From JAHELQ01 sp965603365 (GTDB lineage: Bacteria; Acidobacteriota; Aminicenantia; UBA2199), in NCBI GenBank assembly GCA_965603365.1, contig CBFDCR010000053.1, positions 1-36,409 of the forward strand: DNA of 36,409 bases, read 5' to 3'. The position numbers and the translations under genes are program-made. The notes under the pieces were generated by a model. The model searched no databases and was not told the origin of the DNA. It saw nothing but the letters and a program-made list of their open reading frames with translations. Shown here piece after piece: positions 33,359 to 36,409 of the stretch. Each line of letters begins with the position of its first letter. The first letter of the stretch is position 1.

Positions 33359-34139
33359 TCTACTGTCGGATATCCAGGTCTTGTCGAGAGGTCTGTATCT
33401 TCAGATCGTCTTTACTGTCAAGCTGTTGGATAATACCATTATTCGTTCCAATGAGCCGGAAGAGGTCCTTACTTATACTTACGATTCCATTGGCAATCGT
33501 TTTATCATTCCCTGGCGTAAATTCAAAGGCAAGCTGAGACGGCTGGTATTGGAAAAGCAAAGATCTTATAACATCTCTAAGGATTGTTCGTTAAAGGACG
33601 ATTTATGTATGCAATGCCCCACCTGTTTGCTGTTTGGGGGGACCGGGGAAACCTCCACTGCCAAAGTGCCATACAATTTTTTATCGAGGGTGTTAGGAGA
33701 AACTTTAATATCGAAGACCGAGGTGGCCGAAATTTCTACTTATACGGCAAATGCCGTTGATGAAAAAACATTAACCACCGGTCAGGCTCTCATGAATATT
33801 GTTACCGTTCCTGCCGAAACAGAGTTTGTAGGAGTGCTGACTCTTCACGATCCCACCCCGGCGTTGTCTGCTATTTTAGTGGACAATTTAGGTAGATTTA
33901 AACGATTGGGGGCTTCTACCCGGGAGTGGGGAAGATGCGACATTGAGATAAACGGTTACAAACTGTCGGATAGAGAAGACCTATCGGCCTACCATTTGAT
34001 CGGGAAAGAGAAGAATGACTGGGGGCTGGATAATGATGGTAATCTTTCTCTGCCCGAAGATATTGAAGAGTGTTATCAAAAGGTAAAGGAGGATGTTGAA
34101 AAATTGGTTGGCCCCTTATTAAAGAATAAGAAAAAATGA
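33351..34139 (+). CDS. csc2: Cas7 backbone subunit Csc2
   Basis: 262 residues. The zinc-binding segment Cys86-x2-Cys89-x2-Cys92 in LCMQCPTCLLFGGTGE is typical of Csc2, followed by STYTANAVDEKTLTTGQALMN-type sequence and RFKRLGASTREWGRCDI. The N-terminal half has the RRM-like Cas7 fold (YLQIVFTVKLLDNTIIRSNE). Csc2 coats the crRNA spacer in the type I-D effector complex. GGAGG lies 8 nt upstream of ATG 33351, and it overlaps the preceding gene by 8 bp. Confidence 0.88.
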   Translation: MNSLLSDIQVLSRGLYLQIVFTVKLLDNTIIRSNEPEEVLTYTYDSIGNRFIIPWRKFKGKLRRLVLEKQRSYNISKDCSLKDDLCMQCPTCLLFGGTGETSTAKVPYNFLSRVLGETLISKTEVAEISTYTANAVDEKTLTTGQALMNIVTVPAETEFVGVLTLHDPTPALSAILVDNLGRFKRLGASTREWGRCDIEINGYKLSDREDLSAYHLIGKEKNDWGLDNDGNLSLPEDIEECYQKVKEDVEKLVGPLLKNKKK

Positions 34140-34167
34140 GCATATTAACGGAGATATTTAAACAAAA

Positions 34168-34884
34168 ATGAGATTCTTTAAATATGTATTAAAATTGATT
34201 GATCCGTTATTCTACGCCAGGGAGGGATTGTCGGCCTCGTTTACCCCACCCTTCATCCATGCCACTGCCATGAATCTTGCCGTAAAGAAAGCCCTGAACA
34301 TTGACCCGGAGGAACAGCCATTCCTGTTGGCCGGAGATAAGGGAAATAGAAATATTCCAAAGTACCGGAACTCGCTGGTAAGTGACGACTATTACTTTAC
34401 GCCGGCCAGGATTATCTCTAACCTGCGATATTTTACCGAGATCACTAAAGGAGAGAACGACGGCTATATTTTCAAAACAGGTATGGGAGAACCTTTCCAG
34501 GCAGGGATTTTAAACTATATCACGCCGGAGACCGAGTTTGAGGGATTCTTGATGTTAAGAGAGAAAATGGGATTTCCGGAAATGATAAGATTGGGTAGTT
34601 TTAGAGGTAAGGCAAAATTGACACTCGTTGAATCTAAGTCTTCCAGTATGGTAAAACGGTTGGTGTCTATTTCTCATCCGGTGGACCCCCTGGTGACCCC
34701 GGTTAAAAGAGGCGTCATGATTAATATGTTTCCTTATCCTGTCGTTGAGAATGTATTACACGATACAGCCGTAAAAGTATTATTTGATAAAGAAAGATTC
34801 CCGTCTTATTTGTCTATACCGGAAAGCTGGGAACTGCCCGAAGATGAACATATTAAAATTGGAAAAAAAGCCGCAGTTATATAG
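34168..34884 (+). CDS. csc1: Cas5 subunit Csc1
   Basis: 238 residues. The order of cas10d, Cas7 and this gene, the RAMP-type N-terminus (RFFKYVLKLIDPLFYAREGL) and the pattern IHATAMNLAVKKAL followed by DDYYFTPARIISNLRYF fit Csc1, the Cas5 protein that caps the 5' end of the crRNA in type I-D. The glycine-containing LGSFRGKAKLTL resembles the Cas5 RNA-contacting loop. It starts 28 bp after csc2 with GGAG rather far upstream (about 15 nt). REP copy 3 begins 12 bp after its stop. Confidence 0.85.
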   Translation: MRFFKYVLKLIDPLFYAREGLSASFTPPFIHATAMNLAVKKALNIDPEEQPFLLAGDKGNRNIPKYRNSLVSDDYYFTPARIISNLRYFTEITKGENDGYIFKTGMGEPFQAGILNYITPETEFEGFLMLREKMGFPEMIRLGSFRGKAKLTLVESKSSSMVKRLVSISHPVDPLVTPVKRGVMINMFPYPVVENVLHDTAVKVLFDKERFPSYLSIPESWELPEDEHIKIGKKAAVI

Positions 34885-34896
34885 TACTGTCGTGAT

Positions 34897-34926
34897 TGTA
34901 GGGGACGCAGATCTGCGTCCCCTACA
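34897..34926. repeat. REP palindrome, copy 3 (30 bp, perfect)
   Basis: The longest perfect copy in the window: the common 24-bp core with TGTA/TACA ends. It lies immediately upstream of the RAYT gene, a usual place for a REP that the transposase recognises. Confidence 0.88.
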
Positions 34927-34939
34927 TCGTTAATAAATG
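34911..34939 (+). repeat. 29-bp direct repeat flanking the RAYT gene, left copy
   Basis: ATCTGCGTCCCCTACATCGT plus TAATAAATG (29 bp) is repeated exactly at 35614-35642. The left copy ends in the first ATG of the RAYT gene; the right copy ends in the ATG of a decayed RAYT fragment. Confidence 0.85.
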
Positions 34940-35599
34940 GCTGGAAATATGAATCGGTGGCAGCGGAAAGCCAATAGGTTGAGGGAGCGTGATTACTCCC
35001 TGGCTGGATGCTATTTTGTTACGATCTGTACCCGGGAACGGCAGTATTACCTGGGGGAGGTTGAGAACCGGCAAGTACGCCTGTCTGCGGCCGGAGAGAT
35101 ACTCCAGACATGCTGGCTGGAAATTCCCCGGCATTTCCCTTTTGCCCGGTTGGATGAATTTATCATCATGCCCAATCACCTGCACGGCATCGTGTCGGTG
35201 GGGAGATCGGTAAATGCAAATGTAGGGGGCGCAGATCTGCGCCCCGTGAAACGGCGGCCTCCTTACAAATTCTGGCGGCCCGACCAGCCATTGGCCGATG
35301 AAGACCGGTCTAAGATGGTCTTGTGCAAAATCATTCACGGTGTGAAATCAACCGTCATCCGCATTATCAATAAAATGGATGTGAGGGAAGATGTTTACTG
35401 CGCCTGGCAGCGTTCATTTTACGACCATATCATCCAGGACGAAACATCCCTTCAGGGGATCCGGGAATATATCTGCAGCAATCCCTGGAATTGGGACGAA
35501 GATGTGGAGAACCCTCTCTATCTGGCTGCACTTCCTGAGAAGAGACGACAACAAGAGGCCATGGATCACTACCGGAAAATATTCTTTGAAAATAGGTAG
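34937..35599 (+). CDS. REP-associated tyrosine transposase (RAYT)
   Basis: 220 residues. This is the single-domain Y1 HUH transposase that acts on REP elements. YSLAGCYFVTICTRERQYYLG opens the fold, the HUH motif is His81-Leu-His83 in MPNHLHGIV, and the candidate catalytic tyrosine is Tyr162 in WQRSFYDHII. IREYICSNPWNWDED ends the domain. A REP palindrome (35226-35245) lies inside the coding sequence and is translated as GGADLRPV, inserted between the HUH motif and the tyrosine. The gene is intact and occupies the site where cas4/cas1 would be expected. Confidence 0.92.
   Translation: MAGNMNRWQRKANRLRERDYSLAGCYFVTICTRERQYYLGEVENRQVRLSAAGEILQTCWLEIPRHFPFARLDEFIIMPNHLHGIVSVGRSVNANVGGADLRPVKRRPPYKFWRPDQPLADEDRSKMVLCKIIHGVKSTVIRIINKMDVREDVYCAWQRSFYDHIIQDETSLQGIREYICSNPWNWDEDVENPLYLAALPEKRRQQEAMDHYRKIFFENR
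35226..35245. repeat. REP palindrome, copy 4 (inside the RAYT gene)
   Basis: GGGGCGCAGATCTGCGCCCC, a 20-bp perfect palindrome within the coding sequence. It is the GC-richer variant (GGGGCG/CGCCCC in place of GGGACG/CGTCCC). Confidence 0.85.
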
Positions 35600-35602
35600 C
35601 AC

Positions 35603-35628
35603 GGGACGGGAGAATCTGCGTCCCCTAC
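35603..35628. repeat. REP palindrome, copy 5 (decayed)
   Basis: GGGACGGGAGAATCTGCGTC followed by CCCTACA. The right half matches the family; the left half has changed, so the palindrome is broken. Confidence 0.65.
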
Positions 35629-35642
35629 ATCGTTAATAAATG
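35614..35642 (+). repeat. 29-bp direct repeat, right copy
   Basis: Identical over 29 bp to 34911-34939. It introduces the decayed RAYT fragment that follows. Confidence 0.85.
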
Positions 35643-35766
35643 TCTCTCTGGCTGCAAATTCCCCAATCACCTGCACGGCATTGTCATTAGAAACAGTTGA
35701 TTAATAATTGTCAGTTCGTTGCGAAGAACGGTAAATATTAATGTAGGGGGCGCAGATCTGCGCCCC
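35640..35766 (+). pseudogene. Decayed second copy of the RAYT gene
   Basis: Three blocks match the intact RAYT gene in order: the start region ending in the 29-bp repeat; CTGGCTGCAAATTCCC followed directly by CAATCACCTGCACGGCATTG (the HUH region; CTGGCTGGAAATTCCC and CAATCACCTGCACGGCATCG in the intact gene); and the CGGTAAAT...ATGTAGGGGGCGCAGATC region with its REP. The intervening parts are deleted or changed. It ends at REP copy 6 (35747-35766). Confidence 0.75.
35747..35766. repeat. REP palindrome, copy 6
   Basis: The 20-bp perfect palindrome GGGGCGCAGATCTGCGCCCC, identical to copy 4. It borders the cas1 stub directly. Confidence 0.85.
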
Positions 35767-35769
35767 TTT

Positions 35770-35829
35770 AGACTGGAAAAGCACCTGATCGGCGAGCGGG
35801 CGTATGAGCCTTTCAAGATGTGGTGGTAG
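35770..35829 (+). pseudogene. cas1: 3' stub of cas1 (last 19 codons)
   Basis: In frame up to TAG 35827-35829 the sequence reads RLEKHLIGERAYEPFKMWW and stop. This is the pattern of the Cas1 C-terminus (a basic helix, L-x-G-E/x-x-x-Y-x-P-F and a terminal aromatic). It sits where cas1 normally ends, 2 bp before the cas2 start. Upstream it abuts REP copy 6 and the decayed RAYT copy, and nothing else of cas1 or of cas4 is found in the window. The gene is therefore inactivated in this locus. Confidence 0.72.
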
Positions 35830-35831
35830 GG

Positions 35832-36092
35832 ATGTTTGTGATCTTAGTCTACGATGTCAACCAGAAGCGGGTGGCTAAGGCCTTGAAGACCTGCCGCCGG
35901 TTCCTGACCTGGGTGCAGAATTCGGTGTTTGAGGGGGAGATTACCGAGGGCAAGCTGGAGGCCTTGAAGATGGATCTCAACAAGATCGTTAAGAAGGATG
36001 ATTCGGTGCTGATATTCGAGTTTGAATCTATGAAGTATTACCGCAAGGAGGTGTTGGGCAAAGAGAAGGGGGAGGTGAGTACCATCTTCTAA
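35832..36092 (+). CDS. cas2: CRISPR-associated endonuclease Cas2
   Basis: 86 residues from ATG 35832. MFVILVYDVNQKRVAKALKT is the standard Cas2 N-terminus with the Asp8 of the YDV strand. The rest follows the ferredoxin fold with RRFLTWVQNSVFEGEIT and DDSVLIFEF. Cas2 forms the scaffold of the Cas1-Cas2 integration complex. The longer frame with GTG at 35820 runs into the cas1 stub and has no ribosome-binding site. It is intact, but its partner Cas1 is a stub, so spacer acquisition here would need a Cas1 from elsewhere in the genome. Confidence 0.93.
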   Translation: MFVILVYDVNQKRVAKALKTCRRFLTWVQNSVFEGEITEGKLEALKMDLNKIVKKDDSVLIFEFESMKYYRKEVLGKEKGEVSTIF

Positions 36093-36096
36093 ATTG

Positions 36097-36133
36097 TCGA
36101 CCCCCAGTCGTGCAAAAACCCCGGGGGGTCGAC
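36097..36133. repeat. Single palindromic element: CRISPR-repeat-like or terminator
   Basis: Ten-base arms GTCGACCCCC and GGGGGTCGAC enclose an 18-base loop (AGTCGTGCAAAAACCCCG). Length (about 37 bp), flanking GTCGAC and an A-rich loop resemble CRISPR repeats, and it lies just after cas2. Only one copy is seen in the window. The stem followed by AAAATTATTTTT could also be an intrinsic terminator for the cas operon. Both readings remain open. Confidence 0.5.
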
Positions 36134-36156
36134 AAAATTATTTTTCCCCAAAACCC

Positions 36157-36185
36157 TTGAAAACAAAGGAAAACTATATTATACT
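36157..36185 (+). promoter_or_regulatory. Predicted promoter downstream of cas2 (leader-type)
   Basis: TTGAAA at 36157-36162 and TATACT at 36180-36185 are separated by 17 bp, in an AT-rich stretch as in CRISPR leaders. The arrangement equals that of the cas6 and cas3 promoters. Transcription would run out of the window; no repeats follow within the next 220 bp. Confidence 0.55.
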
Positions 36186-36409
36186 ATAACTTATTTGACT
36201 TACCCGTAAAAACAAAACCCCCATCCCATCAACACCTTATGGGTTTATAGCGTAACTATGAGTTATAAATGTCTACCAGGATGCCTGCCCCGATATCCTT
36301 TGCTGATGAGGATTTGGGGCACCTTTCTCAACATGATCACAGACCTGTGAGGCTGATTTTGTGGCACCAATATCCTGCCAGAAATTCTCCATGATCTGGC
36401 TCGTCTGAT
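36186..36409. other. Window end, possible partial gene on the minus strand
   Basis: From 36407 down to a TAG at 36273-36275 the minus strand has an open frame of 44 codons (IMENFWQDIGATKSASQVCD and further) that enters from outside the window. It may be the 3' end of a gene, perhaps a transposase, but it is too short to assign. The AT-rich part between 36186 and 36272 shows no further feature. Confidence 0.3.

Overview
The window is bacterial, dense (about 90% coding) and of moderate GC content. Good Shine-Dalgarno sites of GGAGG type precede most genes. No rRNA, tRNA or phylogenetic marker is present, so the organism cannot be fixed. The mix of a bactofilin, a Ser/Thr kinase with ankyrin repeats, Tat and lipoprotein exports, many two-component genes, REP palindromes with a RAYT transposase, and a type I-D CRISPR-Cas locus fits an uncultivated anaerobic deep-branching bacterium. 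An Acidobacteriota/Aminicenantes-like source is a guess, not a demonstrated fact.

Layout. (1) 1-460: eighteen exact-length 21-bp tandem repeats, then a perfect REP palindrome and a short orphan reading frame. (2) 0.9-10.5 kb: an exported S9 (DPP-IV type) peptidase, a cation/proton antiporter, a small gene coupled to a radical SAM/SPASM protein, a methyltransferase, an Asp-box lipoprotein, a CARDB adhesin-like protein and a Tat-exported glycosylasparaginase. Several of these are secreted and could serve peptide or glycoprotein scavenging. (3) 10.5-16.0 kb: one signalling/redox operon behind a strong promoter. It holds a Cache-HAMP histidine kinase, a 38-aa microprotein, a REC-DHp protein without an ATPase domain, a flavin/2Fe-2S hydrogenase gamma-type subunit, a remnant of the hydrogenase small subunit, a soluble histidine kinase and a receiver fused to a GcvH (lipoyl-type) domain. 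It looks like a hydrogenase regulation cluster that lost its catalytic subunits. (4) 16-28 kb: UPF0158 protein, APC permease with two USP domains, bactofilin, monofunctional transglycosylase, membrane Ser/Thr kinase with nine ankyrin repeats, relic antitoxins, a sodium:solute symporter operon with two small membrane proteins, an LRR-like protein and an AlaX-type editing protein. (5) 28.2-36.4 kb: a type I-D CRISPR-Cas locus.

The CRISPR locus is the most notable part. The order is cas6, cas3 (helicase only), cas10d with an N-terminal HD nuclease, a separate small helical gene in the place of a small subunit (Cas11-like), csc2/cas7, csc1/cas5, then a RAYT transposase, a decayed second RAYT copy, a 19-codon stub of the cas1 3' end and an intact cas2. 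No cas4 and no complete cas1 is visible, so interference genes are kept while adaptation appears broken by REP/RAYT activity. cas6, cas3 and the region after cas2 each carry a TTGAAA-17 bp-TATNNT promoter. A single 37-bp palindromic element after cas2 may be a CRISPR repeat or a terminator; no array is seen before the window ends.
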